Below are positions 9,945 to 19,265 of a stretch of 64,000 nucleotides of DNA, piece after piece. The stretch lies in NCBI GenBank assembly GCA_963575745.1, contig CAUYUJ010015700.1, positions 1 to 64,000 of the forward strand. The letters are read 5' to 3'. This stretch comes from Prorocentrum cordatum. Taxonomy: Eukaryota > Sar > Dinophyceae > Prorocentrales > Prorocentraceae. The first letter of the stretch is position 1. Each line of letters starts with the position of its first letter. Below the pieces are notes generated by a model. It ran no database searches and had not been told where the DNA came from. It saw nothing but the letters and a program-made list of their open reading frames with translations. A program made the position numbers and the translations under genes.

Positions 9945-10279
9945 GCCCCGACCAACGCGTTGGCATGGTCTTGGACGATGCGTTGAATTTGTTTGTGAAG
10001 GGCATCCGCCCATGCTGCTAGATGCGGGCCTGGCCTGCCCGCGAGTCGTGGGTTGTGGCCTGCGGTTCGCATCGTCACTGCGCCCCCCTGGCACCGGTCG
10101 CAAGCCTGCCCCACACGGGGCGAGGCCTCCGCCATGGCGAACGGTTCGCCCGGCCAGTGCGCCCTCCCGGCGATGGTCGCGTCTGCATGCTCATGGTCAA
10201 TGCATCCTCCCCACACTGGGAGCGGACCTGGCCTACATGCAGGTCGCCGCTGGGCGGCGCTACGCGGGCGCTTCGACAC

Positions 10280-10420
10280 ATTTCTGTCCTCCCCTCTTCC
10301 CTTGTTCCATCCCTCCATCCCTCCCTCCTCTCCCCCCGTCCTTTTCCCCCCCTCCCTCTCCCTCTCGCCCTCCTCCCCGTTCCCCCCCTCTTCCCCATCC
10401 CCCCATCACCCCGGTGGGGG
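10280..10420. repeat. pyrimidine-rich tract
   Basis: CCCTCC, CTCCC and TTCCCC repeats, continuing the window's pattern of strongly strand-biased C/T tracts. Confidence 0.8.
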
Positions 10421-10436
10421 TTAGGCACACACTAGC

Positions 10437-11204
10437 TCAAGTTGCACAATCTCTCCCCCAGCCGCGTTCCCACATGCTCGCGCGAGTTTGGTGCGGTGTC
10501 GTGCGGTGCAAGAGCTGCCCCATCACGCCACCAGGAACGGCCTGGTCCGCCTTCCAAAACCGACGGCCGCAACCACGGGAGCCTGCGCACGCGGGCATGT
10601 TCCACGCTGGCGGGCGTCCCGCGCTGTGACAGGACCTCGTCGTGCGTGGGAGAGTGCCGCGCAGGGCGCCCACGGGGGGTCGGAGGAGCAGCGGCCCGGT
10701 ACGTGGGTGCCAAAGCTGATGCAGCAGCGGAAATGGGGGGTAAGAGCCGAAGTCGCGGAATTCTGAATAGTACCAGTGTAGATCCAGGCCCATCAGTACC
10801 GGCTGGAGTTCCTTGGGCGCCGCTGCCTTGGGCCATGTCGGGTCAGCGCGACGCTTGCCTTTTCCGGGAGGCTCTGGACCTTCGCCTTTGCCTTTGCTTC
10901 TGCCTCGCCTGGACAACAAGCACACACACACTTTTACGTCGCCGCGCGGCAGAGACGATCCGCACGAACTTCGGGGCACGCGCACAAACAAACAAGCAAG
11001 CAAGCAAACAAACAACTTCCTGCTATGGGTGCGGCCGCGGCGCTCCTCGCCCTCGGCCACGCACCCGAAGCCGCGCTGACGAGCACGGGCCTTGGGGTCC
11101 GAGCACACGTACCCCTCGGGCGCCGCCGCCGCCGCGCAGTCGCGCGAGGCGTGGCCCTCAAACGACTCGGCCTCGGGGAGTGGTCTCGGGGGAGTGGGGG
11201 GACC
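10437..11204 (-). CDS. candidate minus-strand coding segment, unrecognised
   Basis: A single minus-strand frame stays open from the CTC tract to a stop at 10,437. Outside the repeat it reads like protein, with EGYVCSDPKARARQRGFGC, a K/G/P-rich linker, KAAAPKELQPVLMGLDLHWY and YSEFRDFGSYPPFPLLHQLW. The last 100 residues are Arg/Pro-rich and could be out of frame. An intron may cover the ACAAACAAGCAAGC-containing middle part near 10,920-11,030. No domain is recognised. The first 110 codons of the full open frame are only (GGA)n and are excluded. Confidence 0.3.
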   Translation of the reverse strand, partial: GPPTPPRPLPEAESFEGHASRDCAAAAAPEGYVCSDPKARARQRGFGCVAEGEERRGRTHSRKLFVCLLACLFVRVPRSSCGSSLPRGDVKVCVCLLSRRGRSKGKGEGPEPPGKGKRRADPTWPKAAAPKELQPVLMGLDLHWYYSEFRDFGSYPPFPLLHQLWHPRTGPLLLRPPVGALRGTLPRTTRSCHSAGRPPAWNMPACAGSRGCGRRFWKADQAVPGGVMGQLLHRTTPHQTRASMWERGWGRDCAT

Positions 11205-11216
11205 TCTCCCGCCTCC

Positions 11217-11526
11217 TCCCCCTCCTCCCGGACTCCTCCCCCTCCTCCTCCTCCTCCTCCTCCTCCTCCTCCTCCTCCTCCTCCTCCTCCTCCTCCTCCT
11301 CCTCCTCCTTTTCCTCATGTTCCTGTTGTTCCTCCTCCTCCGCCCCCTCCTCCTTTTCCTCCTCCTGCTCTTCCTCCTCCTCTTCATCTCCTCCTCCTCC
11401 TCCTCTTCCTCCTCCTCCTCCTCCTCCTCCTCCTCTCCTCTCTCCTCCTCCCTCCTCCTCCTCCTCCTCCTCCCCCTCCTCCTCCTCCTCCTCCTCCTCC
11501 TCCTCCTCCTCCTCCTCCTCCTCCTC
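11217..11526. repeat. (CTC)n trinucleotide tract
   Basis: About 310 bases of CTC repeats with short TTT, GTT and CCC interruptions. All three frames on each strand are stop-poor (poly-S, poly-P or poly-L, and poly-E or poly-R on the reverse), so every ORF here is an artefact. Confidence 0.97.
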
Positions 11527-11539
11527 CGCTTCATTCAAT

Positions 11540-11687
11540 TTTTCCTCATCAGCATCCTCCTCACCATCACCAGCACAATCACCATCATCAGCATCGCCAG
11601 CGTCACCATCAGCTTCAGTAGCATTATCAGCATCGGCATGACCATCAGCAACCTCATCACCAGCATCAGCATCAGCATCAGTATCGC

Positions 11688-11718
<31 letters not shown>

Positions 11719-11730
11719 GTCATTTATCAT
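11540..11730. repeat. (CAT)n-type tract
   Basis: CAGCATCACCATC-like trinucleotides lead into a clean (ATC)n run at about 11,690-11,718. It is the same sequence type as the large CAT tract at 57.3-58.2 kb. Confidence 0.95.
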
Positions 11731-11829
11731 CATCATCCTTCTCTTCATCCTCCTCCAGTTTTTTGCCTGGATATTCATAATCCCTGCAATATGTTCCAAT
11801 GATGTCTCATGCTTCGTCGGCTCCGCCGA

Positions 11830-12369
11830 TGTCATGGGGAGGAAAGATAATTCCGTTCAGCTAGCAATAGGGTAGCCCTGAAAGAAGGAGGCCGGCCCGC
11901 CGGCCGTCGCGCGCGCGCGGCCGCAGGTTCGCTCCTTTTCTGTTTCCCTAGAGCCAAACAGCTGTAAAGTAACATATCAGTTAAGCAGTGCAAAAGGATG
12001 AGAGCAGGAGAGGCAGCAGGATGGTGGCGCGGAAGGAGTGCATTGACTCCCCCCGCGGCGGGGTGTGTAGAGTCGTTCCGACCCCCCACCCACCTGGCCT
12101 GCACATATGCACAGCCACAGGGGCGAACCCCAAAAACATTGCACCGCTCAAGTGTGGCTGCCAGGGAGCAGAAGACCAAAACAACCCCACGAACCCCGCA
12201 AGAGCGAATATCTAATGTCAGCTGGGGCTCAGACCACAAAACTCTTGCACACCTGGTGTACACACATCTCGTTGGACGTGAGACCAATATGGACAAAGTC
12301 GCACCGGCCCTTCTGGCACACGCCCACCCGCGCCAATATGCGCCCAAGCTTCGAGAACCATTCCAATCG
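11830..12369. other. no supported gene
   Basis: Transition from the CAT tract into a lower-GC island. A 188-codon minus-strand frame (11,832-12,398) is open but shows no motif. Confidence 0.4.
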
Positions 12370-13182
12370 TCACCGGCGCGCCAGTTCCAACGATGCATAC
12401 TGGTCTCGTTGGCGACTATCGCATCTCTCTCTTACTCTGCTGGTACTCCGGCTGTCTGACTTGTCCTTGCCCTTGCCCTTGTCAGCCAGCCTCGCCTTCG
12501 GCGTAGGTGGCGGCGGTGGCTCTGGCATGGTGCGATCACTATTGGATCTGTCGCTGCACTCATTCGCGCTGAACCAATGCCAAGGCTCAGCGCTCTCAGC
12601 GATGTGCCCATAACGAGTCACGTGAAAGAAATATCCCTGAATGTCTCCGTTGTCGCTCATGTCAGAGCAGTCCTGCATCGGGCCCCAGCCGCCATCGCTC
12701 GCGCGGCCGCCTACTTCGGCAACGGGTTCATCGGCCCACGTACGGGGCCGCTCTCGAGCACCCCACCCGGCGCTAGCCGTCGGCGACCCCTGATCACGTT
12801 CGAGGTTGCTGCCCGACGCGACAGAGCCAGCAGGCGCGGGGTTGCAAGGGGCAGGCCTAGAGGCTTGCCTCTCGGTCCAACCAGCCCTCGGTCTCGATAG
12901 TGCTCGAGCACTCCGCTGGAATCTCCACCCCGAACCAGCAGAGCCGCTCGCGGCTTTGGCTCCAGCAGGAGGAGCCGCGAAATCTGTGGAAGGCCGCGGG
13001 GCCGCCTGAGGAGCGTCGGCTGCGCCGCCCCCCCCCCTTCGGGCCCGTTGCACAATTGATAAGACCAATGGCATCGTCAGCAACAAAGGATCCATAACGG
13101 CTGATGGCCAAAAGAATTCTGGCATCAAGGGGAATCTGAGTAGACGCTTGCATGAAACTGATAGCGAGCAGTATCTCTGCAT
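12370..13182 (-). CDS. unrecognised minus-strand ORF, P/A-rich with RS-like tail (270 aa)
   Basis: This ORF starts at an ATG (13,180-13,182). The first 45 residues are hydrophobic, then comes a P/A/R-rich low-complexity centre, and a more normal stretch near residues 160-215 (GWGPMQDCSDMSDNGDIQG, YFFHVTRYGHIAESAEPWHW). It ends in a K/D/S/R-rich tail. It is the most downstream ORF of a minus-strand block (12.4-16.9 kb) in which successive ORFs lie in different frames, consistent with introns or decay. No family is recognised. Confidence 0.35.
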   Translation of the reverse strand: MQRYCSLSVSCKRLLRFPLMPEFFWPSAVMDPLLLTMPLVLSIVQRARRGGGGAADAPQAAPRPSTDFAAPPAGAKAASGSAGSGWRFQRSARALSRPRAGWTERQASRPAPCNPAPAGSVASGSNLERDQGSPTASAGWGARERPRTWADEPVAEVGGRASDGGWGPMQDCSDMSDNGDIQGYFFHVTRYGHIAESAEPWHWFSANECSDRSNSDRTMPEPPPPPTPKARLADKGKGKDKSDSRSTSRVRERCDSRQRDQYASLELARR

Positions 13183-13465
13183 AATATCGCCCGACAGTGC
13201 CCGAAACTTCGCTTCCTAAGCCGCTGGTCCACTCGCGAAGCAAATCAAACGATTCAGTCGCAGATCTGATCCGGCAGTCTAAAGCATATGCATCACTCGA
13301 TGTATCATCATGGGTGGTATCCGCATCAGTCGAAGTCCTTTGTGCTTCATATCCTGGGAATGCAGCGCGAAGTCCCTCTGCCGTGAAAAAAATATATAAT
13401 CTCGCGAACAGCCGAAAATATTCGCCCCCATCGTTCACGCGTGGGGATTCTGATAATGGGTTCAT
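12857..13465 (-). CDS. unrecognised minus-strand ORF (202 aa)
   Basis: This begins at ATG (13,463-13,465). The first 145 residues look like a folded, mostly helical protein (GGEYFRLFARLYIFFTAEGL, YYAEILLAISFMQAS, ILLAISRYGSFVADDAIGL). After about residue 150 the frame becomes Arg/Ser-rich where it overlaps the ORF at 12,370-13,182, so the true protein probably changes frame near 13,030 by splice or frameshift. It overlaps the end of the ORF at 13,347-13,868. No family is recognised. Confidence 0.4.
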   Translation of the reverse strand: MNPLSESPRVNDGGEYFRLFARLYIFFTAEGLRAAFPGYEAQRTSTDADTTHDDTSSDAYALDCRIRSATESFDLLREWTSGLGSEVSGTVGRYYAEILLAISFMQASTQIPLDARILLAISRYGSFVADDAIGLINCATGPKGGGRRSRRSSGGPAAFHRFRGSSCWSQSRERLCWFGVEIPAECSSTIETEGWLDREASL

Positions 13466-13868
13466 CCCAGATTATGCCCACAAGTTCAGACAATCCGGGC
13501 GGCACTTCAGGACTTGCATCCGTCTCTAACGGCGGCGCATATGCCAATGGGGTCAAGTACTCAAGAGTAAACTGCACCGCAACTTTGATTGTTTCCTTCG
13601 GGTCACACGCAGTTACATTCCGCCTCGCATAGGACATGCACCCCGAGATGGAGACTAAGTCAAGCCAGAAAGGCAATCCTTCACCTGGCATTTCCATCCT
13701 GGGACGCTGCATCATATTGCTGTCCCGGACGCCCCTTGATGTCCCCGCGCGTTCTTCACGGTTCGCTACAGCTTCGTCAGAGCGGCTGGACCGCTGAGGA
13801 AGCCTAGCAATCACATGAAAACCGATGTCTCCTACTACAGTCGAAACAAGTGCATTTGCGCGTCTCAC
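13347..13868 (-). CDS. unrecognised minus-strand ORF (up to 173 aa)
   Basis: The displayed 5' end is not an ATG, so the protein probably continues upstream or starts internally. The central part is protein-like: LPFWLDLVSISGCMSYARR, KETIKVAVQFTLEYLTPLAY and LSELVGIIWDEPIIRIPTRE. The 3' end overlaps the next downstream ORF in another frame. It belongs to the same lower-GC minus-strand block. No domain is recognised. Confidence 0.4.
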   Translation of the reverse strand: MRRANALVSTVVGDIGFHVIARLPQRSSRSDEAVANREERAGTSRGVRDSNMMQRPRMEMPGEGLPFWLDLVSISGCMSYARRNVTACDPKETIKVAVQFTLEYLTPLAYAPPLETDASPEVPPGLSELVGIIWDEPIIRIPTRERWGRIFSAVREIIYFFHGRGTSRCIPRI

Positions 13869-13879
13869 TCCATCCGTTA

Positions 13880-15064
13880 GCGCGTCGATCGATGGGGCAA
13901 CAAAACCTACTGATGCCTTCTCCCCACTGCTCCCGGCCTTCAGCTGGCCTCAGCTGGGCTGCGCCATCATGGGTCCAATCAAAAACGGCAAAGACAGGGC
14001 ATCGAAATGGGCGAGCATATTGATCTACGCCCGGCGCCCATACCAATGGCAACCACTGCGCCGCAGTCGGTGCGTTCACATTATTTTGTTGAGCCTTGTG
14101 CTTAGACCACAACTCACGTAGCGAAACCTCGACGGCTCAAGAAACTAAAAAGATGGCCCATGACGCGCCGGCGGCTGAGCCGCAGCGCTGTCGGGAACCC
14201 AGGCTGGGACAGCCCCGGGCTGTTCATTGGAGAAAGGTCGCCCTCCGCTCGCGAGCCCGATGCGAACGTCGTTCCGGTTAGAAACCCATTTCCGCTGGTG
14301 TTGTTCTGCCTTGTTCAAGTTGTCTAACGCATACGCGGAGCTATTGTTCATGATCCTCAACCCCATCGGCCATCAAACGCGAGTCGCTCTCCGCATTTGG
14401 GGGATTAGGCAAATGAGGAAGCAACCCCGAGCTCGCCCATATATTGGTCAGGGCATCCTTACAAGGCCCAGCAAGGCAGCCCTTTCGAATGCCGCGCCGA
14501 TGCTGGACTTGAACCAGGCAATGGAGAGAGTAGCCAAACCTGGCCCGCACAGTGTGGAAATTTTTACATGTGAGCCTTCCATAGTCGGTCTGAGACGAAG
14601 CTGATCATCAGCCAACCGAGCTCGGCCGACGATCCGCATTTCTTCGCCCCCCCCAAAAAAAACGCCCCGATTGAATCATGCGAGGAAACTACCTCATATG
14701 CAGCCCGCTCTTGCGTTTCTCAGCGCCCTCAATCAGCGCCAATTGCACAGTGAGGGCTATGTCATTAAATCGTGCTTCCTCACTCGCCACAAGAGTACCA
14801 TCGATACAGATTCGATATCGTAGACGGGTTGTAACACGCCTATTGAAAACTACAACAAACTGCCAACTTACGCTGCGTGTCGTCGCAATCCCCCAGGGAG
14901 ACATTGCGCTCGGCCAGGTTCCCCGGGTCGGAAGTCCCCGCCCCATGGGAACAGAGACCGGGCACTGGTAACTTTTGGCAGGCGGAGCCTCTCCATCCCT
15001 CCTCTGGCGAAGCCAGTGAGAAGGTGCACATTATGTTATTCAGGGTAATCGCGTCTCGCCGGAA
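13880..15064. other. lower-GC block interior, no clear ORF
   Basis: Short minus-strand frames (13,804-14,112 and 14,689-14,946) look weakly protein-like but have no motif. The interval contains a GGCGGCTGAGCCGC palindrome at about 14,169 and C/A runs at 14,648-14,662. It could be intronic or decayed coding sequence of the surrounding family. Confidence 0.4.
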
Positions 15065-15535
15065 TTAACCGAAGAAATCCGTAGTCAGGTTCCCTGCTGA
15101 ATTCACTAAGTTTGCTGGGATACTGAATTGTTCCCGTTCTACCATTGACTCCTCAATCACCCCCATGCTTGCAATATGCAACAACTGTCCATGGCAGTTC
15201 GCCATGCCGAACTCATACGGAGCATGCATGCGCTCTATACTGTGAGCAAAACAAGAATGCCCCTGGCACGCACGATAGTACACTGGAATGGGTCGACGAG
15301 CACGATCGCCTCGATCAATGGAAACTATCACATTTCCGTTTTCCCCATCAACGACTGAGTCGCGCGAGGCATCTGGATTGAGAAAAGTACTCCAAGATTC
15401 CATCCGCCTTGCGTCCTCGAGAAGCCATACGTCGCCTGCCTCGACTCCCAGAATTTCAACTACGCCAGGCGGCAACACGGTGAAACCGTGCACCGCGAGG
15501 GCAGTCACTGCATGTGATAGTCCATCGTTTTCCAT
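15065..15535 (-). CDS. unrecognised minus-strand ORF (156 aa)
   Basis: A clean ATG start (15,533-15,535) with uniform protein-like composition throughout. There is a hydrophobic beta-like segment (AVHGFTVLPPGVVEILGVEA), an acidic stretch (DSVVDGENGNVIVSIDRGD), then a Cys/His-containing part (YRACQGHSCFAHSIERMH, MANCHGQLLHIASMG) that could bind metal. It ends at a TAA at 15,065-15,067. This is the best-formed ORF of the 12-17 kb block. No family is recognised. Confidence 0.45.
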   Translation of the reverse strand: MENDGLSHAVTALAVHGFTVLPPGVVEILGVEAGDVWLLEDARRMESWSTFLNPDASRDSVVDGENGNVIVSIDRGDRARRPIPVYYRACQGHSCFAHSIERMHAPYEFGMANCHGQLLHIASMGVIEESMVEREQFSIPANLVNSAGNLTTDFFG

Positions 15536-15738
15536 CTTTCGGATGAGATCACCGAAACATACCCATCCTCCCGATGATCGAAAGCATTCCGCACAACGTC
15601 TGGCAATGTATTATGTACAATCCACATTAGCAAGAGCAGCGGGATGATTTCGGTGACTGCATTTACGCCATAACTCAGAGCTCCTCAACAATAGAAAGCC
15701 CTTGTCCTGTCTCTCCACTTCCCTTTCCGCTTCACCGG

Positions 15739-16038
15739 CTAAGCCGAGAGCGTCAGAGGGCGAAATAGGAAGGAAAGGGCAGGATAGACCTCCTGAGGTA
15801 GTTGATCTGGCCGATCGCCCGAATCACACTCTGATCTGAGGAACAGAATAGCTCGTTCAAACAGCTCGTCTTTGATTTCTCCAGGCGACGTAAACGCAGG
15901 ATCGCGTGACATCTCAGCATTTGCTCTAATCGTGCTAGAGGCACGTCCGCGAATCGCTGCAACGCGGGGCGGCACAGGGCCAGCCCGGAGAGCTTCAACA
16001 ATTTGTTTTTGAAGCTCGACAGGCGTGTCTTGGCGCAT
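15739..16038 (-). CDS. unrecognised minus-strand ORF (99 aa)
   Basis: ATG at 16,036-16,038. It is a helical, charged protein segment: VELQKQIVEALRAGPVPP, STIRANAEMSRDPAFTSP and KDELFERAILFLRSECDSG. By eye the TIRANAEMSRDP...ELFERAILFL portion can be laid against VFRSNPKSATGDD...MIEMRVYHW in the ORFs at 28,789-29,364 and 33,609-34,202. This is one of two collinear similarities linking the blocks. Confidence 0.4.
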   Translation of the reverse strand: MRQDTPVELQKQIVEALRAGPVPPRVAAIRGRASSTIRANAEMSRDPAFTSPGEIKDELFERAILFLRSECDSGDRPDQLPQEVYPALSFLFRPLTLSA

Positions 16039-16100
16039 AATGACGCGTTGTTCGCGCTCGAGATATAGCGTCTCCCCGGTAATAGGCAGCGTCGCATGAT

Positions 16101-16883
16101 TTATATCCCTCGTCCGCCCCGGGACGCCCTGCCCCCCCGCGCGAAGCTGCCTATGTTCAGGGGGGGGGGGGGCGGAAGTGTCGCACGCGAAAACAAATTC
16201 GAACTCCCAGGGTCAATTCCAGAGTCTGCTTCTATCGCAAATGATAAATGGAACCTGCCCCCAGAATAAGGGATCTCCAGTCGATTGTCTATCTCCGATG
16301 GCGAAGCCGCAAAACGCGAGTCCTGTTCCTCATCCCCCGGCCCGTCGGCTGCATTGCTATCGGCGCCGGCTGTGCCGGGCCGATCCATGGCGCCCTCAGC
16401 GCATCGGGCATGAGGAACTGCGCATGACGCAACAAAATCCGCATAGCGAACAACAAGACAGTAACGCAACACACTGGCCCAATTCGTATATGGTAATGAG
16501 TATTCAACCAGTTCATGGTTCTTGTCGGATGTTTTCATCAGATAACGCTTTGCCCAGGTGGCCACGTCTCCTCTGAGGTACTGAGCCTCCTCATCGGCGA
16601 GAGCCCTTGCCCCTTGAGGCGGGGTGCTGCCTGGGCGCGCATGCCAGAGCCATTTCAACTCATTCTCGAGTGATAGCTTGGCTCGGTTCGACTCCGGTCC
16701 AAAATGTACGTCCAGAAGATCTCTGGCAATCTTAATGACAACCAACGCAGCGTCATCATCTCCGAGATCCCGCGGAGGCATTGACTGGTCACCGCGCCGT
16801 CTAGCCGCCGGAGCTTCACCCTCAGGGGGGCCCACCGATCGATCGCCACCCAGCGATGGATCCGCAGCGGGGGGATCTGGCAA
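16101..16883 (-). CDS. first recognisable ORF of the three-copy unknown family (about 260 aa)
   Basis: The 5' codon at 16,883 is TTG, so the true start lies upstream or the ORF is an internal exon. After a P/G/D-rich start, residues 42-150 are protein-like (DAALVVIKIARDLLDVHFGP, ENELKWLWHARPG). A segment at residues 107-140 (TWAKRYLMKTSDKNHELVEY, then SLPYTNWASVLRY) matches QWFAEQLLQVS...LSAEYSIPNWAEFF in the ORFs at 29,391-29,855 and 34,221-34,658. The C-terminal part is G/R-rich and crosses a G/C-run. The function is unknown. Confidence 0.45.
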   Translation of the reverse strand: MPDPPAADPSLGGDRSVGPPEGEAPAARRRGDQSMPPRDLGDDDAALVVIKIARDLLDVHFGPESNRAKLSLENELKWLWHARPGSTPPQGARALADEEAQYLRGDVATWAKRYLMKTSDKNHELVEYSLPYTNWASVLRYCLVVRYADFVASCAVPHARCAEGAMDRPGTAGADSNAADGPGDEEQDSRFAASPSEIDNRLEIPYSGGRFHLSFAIEADSGIDPGSSNLFSRATLPPPPPLNIGSFARGGRASRGGRGI

Positions 16884-17354
16884 GTCGACCGAATATGTTT
16901 GTCTTCCTTCTGGAGTACTTACCTCGATGTTTCTTGGCTAGCACTTGCTAAGCAAGGCTACTCTTTCTGCTCTTCGGCCGACATTCCAGGCGTTCCCTCT
17001 CTAAGTCCCGGGCCCGCCTTCGGAGGACCCTTTGGCGGAGGTGTCGGGGGCGCCAGGGCGGCGCCTGGAACTCCAACAACAGGTGGCCCCTCCGGCAAAG
17101 GCAGGGGGTGATCTCTCAAAGTAGGTCTCCAAACACCTCTAATGTGGCGGAGCGGCCTCTATTCTCCTTTCTAAAAGCAGAATGGGATCTACACCCCCCC
17201 TCCGCGTCATCGCCCCCCCTCTCGGACATGTAAATCATATATGATTCTGACCACATGTCCACCCGAAATATGAAATCACAATGTCCAAGGCCAACCGCAT
17301 CGGCCAAAACACGATGCGGTGACATTTCTGTTCTAACATAACACTTGTTCACGA

Positions 17355-17480
17355 ATCCCTTGCAAAAAACATGGGACGAAGAGCACACGCGCGCGTCGTC
17401 GCGCGCGCACGCCAAAATCCTTCAAAAACCTTCGGTGTCGGAAGGATTTCGCAAGCGAGTTCCCCCCCCCCCCCAACACA
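17355..17480. repeat. hairpin module, copy 1
   Basis: GGACGAAGAGCACACGCGCG, an alternating CG run, then AAATCCTTC ... GGAAGGATTT as inverted arms. Closely related copies lie at about 27,470-27,545 and 32,385-32,460, where the arms are GAAATCCTTC / GAAGGATTTC around an ACCCACCGGT-containing loop. Confidence 0.85.
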
Positions 17481-17489
17481 AAAAAAAAC

Positions 17490-17699
17490 ACCTGGCGACG
17501 TACCCAACCCCTGCGCAAACGCGGGGCGCAAATAGTTTAGGACACTGCATAAAGGGGGGCGATGACGGAGCGAGGGTTACATATGTCTGCAGACGGAATT
17601 CGGGAGACTCGCAGGACACTGGCTTCAGGACAAGGACTAGACAAAGCTGATTAGTTGCAATCCCTGAGCAACCCTAGCCACTTCGAAAGCGGGGATCTC
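17490..17699. repeat. satellite head module type A, copy 1
   Basis: Begins CCTGGCGACGTACCCAACCC and contains GCAAATAGTTTAGGA and GGTTACATATGTCTGCAGAC, running into the satellite. A close copy is at about 23,873-24,080, in front of another satellite block. Confidence 0.85.
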
Positions 17700-18975
17700 A
17701 GATCGCAACACCCCAGGGATGGCGAGGTCTAATTTGGGTCCGCCCGTGGCGTCACTGTGCTGGGCCCCCCAGCGGGCCTCGAAAGTGGCGACAGTTTCAC
17801 AGTTCGCAGCCCTCCAGGGATGGCGATGTCAAATTTGGGTCCGCCCGTGGCGTCACTGTGCTGGGCCCCCCAGCTGGCCGCGAAAGTGACGACAGTTTCA
17901 CAGATCGCAGCCCCCCAGGGATGGCGAGGTCTAATTTGGGTCTGCCCGTGGCGTCACTGTTCTGGGCCCCCCAGGAGGCCTCGAAAGTGGCGACAGATTC
18001 ACAGATCGCAGCCCCCCAGGGATGGCGAGGTCTAATTTGGGTCCGCCCGTGGCGTCACTGTGCTGGGCCCCCCAGCAGGCCTCGAAAGTGGCGACAGTTT
18101 CACAGATCGCAGCCCCCCAGGGATGGCGAGGTCTAATTTGAATCTGCGCGTGGCCCTCACTGTGCTGGGCCCCCCAGCAGGCCTCGAAAGTGGCGACAGT
18201 TTCACAGATCGCAGCCCCCCAGGGATGGCGAGGTCTAATTTGAATCCGCGCGTGGCCCTCACTGTGCTGGGCCCCCCAGCAGGCCTCGAAAATGGCGACA
18301 GTTTCACAGATCGCAGCCCCCCAGGGATGGCGAGGTCTAATTTGAATCCGCGCGTGGCACTCACTGTGCTGGGCCCCCCAGCAGCCCTCGAAACTGGCGA
18401 CAGTTTCACAGATCGCAGCCCCCCAGCGATGGCGAGGTCTAATCTGAGTCCGCGCGTGGCCCTCACTGTGCTGGGCCCCCCAGCAGGCCTCGAAAATGGC
18501 GGCAGCTTCACAGATCGCAGCCCCCAGGGATGGCGAGGTCTCATTTGAATCTGCGCGTGGCCCTCACTGTGCTGGGCCCCCCAGCAGGCCCGCGCGTGGC
18601 CCTCACTGTGCTGGGCCCCCCAGCAGGCCTCGAAAATGGCGACAGTTTCACAGATCGCAGCCCCCCAGGGATGGCGAGGTCTAATTTGAATCCGCGCATG
18701 GCCCTCACTGTGCTGGGCCCCCCAGCAGGCCTCGAAAATGGCGACAGATTCACAGGTCGCAGCCCCCCAGAGATGGCGAGGTCTAATTTGAATCCGCGCG
18801 TGGCCTTCACTGTGCTGGGCCCCCCAGCGGGCCTCGAAAATGGCGACAGTTTCACAGATCGCAGCCCCCCAGGGATGGCGATGTCTAATTTGAATCCGCG
18901 CGTGGCCCTCACTGTGCTGGGCCCCCCAGCAGGCCTCGAAAATGGCGACAGTTTCACAGATCGCAGCCCCCCCCC
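17700..18975. repeat. satellite array 1 (about 101-bp unit, subtype A)
   Basis: About 12-13 head-to-tail units of about 101-102 bp. The unit includes GGCCTCGAAAATGGCGACAG, TTTCACAGATCGCAGCCCCC, GGGATGGCGAGGTCTAATTT and CACTGTGCTGGGCCCCCCAG. One partial unit near 18,585-18,600 is a recombination-like truncation. The minus strand is open over most of the array because the unit is close to a multiple of three and stop-free; I do not call it a gene. Confidence 0.97.
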
Positions 18976-19090
18976 AGGCAAGACAGGAACAGGCAGGGAG
19001 GGAGGGAGGAGGAGGAGGAGGAAGGAGTGGAGACCACACTGCTCTATTCAAAACGAATACCCAACCAAGGAGGGTTGGGGGGGAAATTAC
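18976..19090. repeat. satellite tail module, copy 1
   Basis: A purine-rich run (GGAGGGAGGGAGGAGGAGGA), then CTGCTCTATTCAAAACGAAT and the hairpin CCCAACC aagga GGGTTGGG at about 19,060-19,079. The same tail closes five further arrays. Confidence 0.9.
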
Positions 19091-19265
19091 CCTGCGACGT
19101 ACCCAACCCACGTGCATCAAGTGGCAAGAGGAGTATGCCAACATTAGCAGGAACAACGATAATGTAGGCGATGTGAATTGCTGTGCAAACTACATGGGAT
19201 GCGCACGCATTGCACGGCTCACAGGACGACGATCGAAAGAACGAGGATTAAAGCCCCAGGCTCGC
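19091..19265. repeat. satellite head module type B, copy 1
   Basis: Contains CGTGCATCAAGTGGCAAGAG, AACGATAATGTAGGCGATGT and ACATGGGATGCGCACGCATT. It recurs nearly unchanged at about 21,955-22,125. Confidence 0.9.

Noticed and set aside
9231-10318. Cys/Val and Arg/Val-rich ORFs of about 290-310 aa over the CA tract
   Set aside because: Purely dinucleotide-derived; three frames are open at once.
11092-11835. Poly-S, poly-P, poly-L and poly-E or poly-D ORFs over CTC and CAT tracts
   Set aside because: Trinucleotide repeat artefacts without unique sequence.
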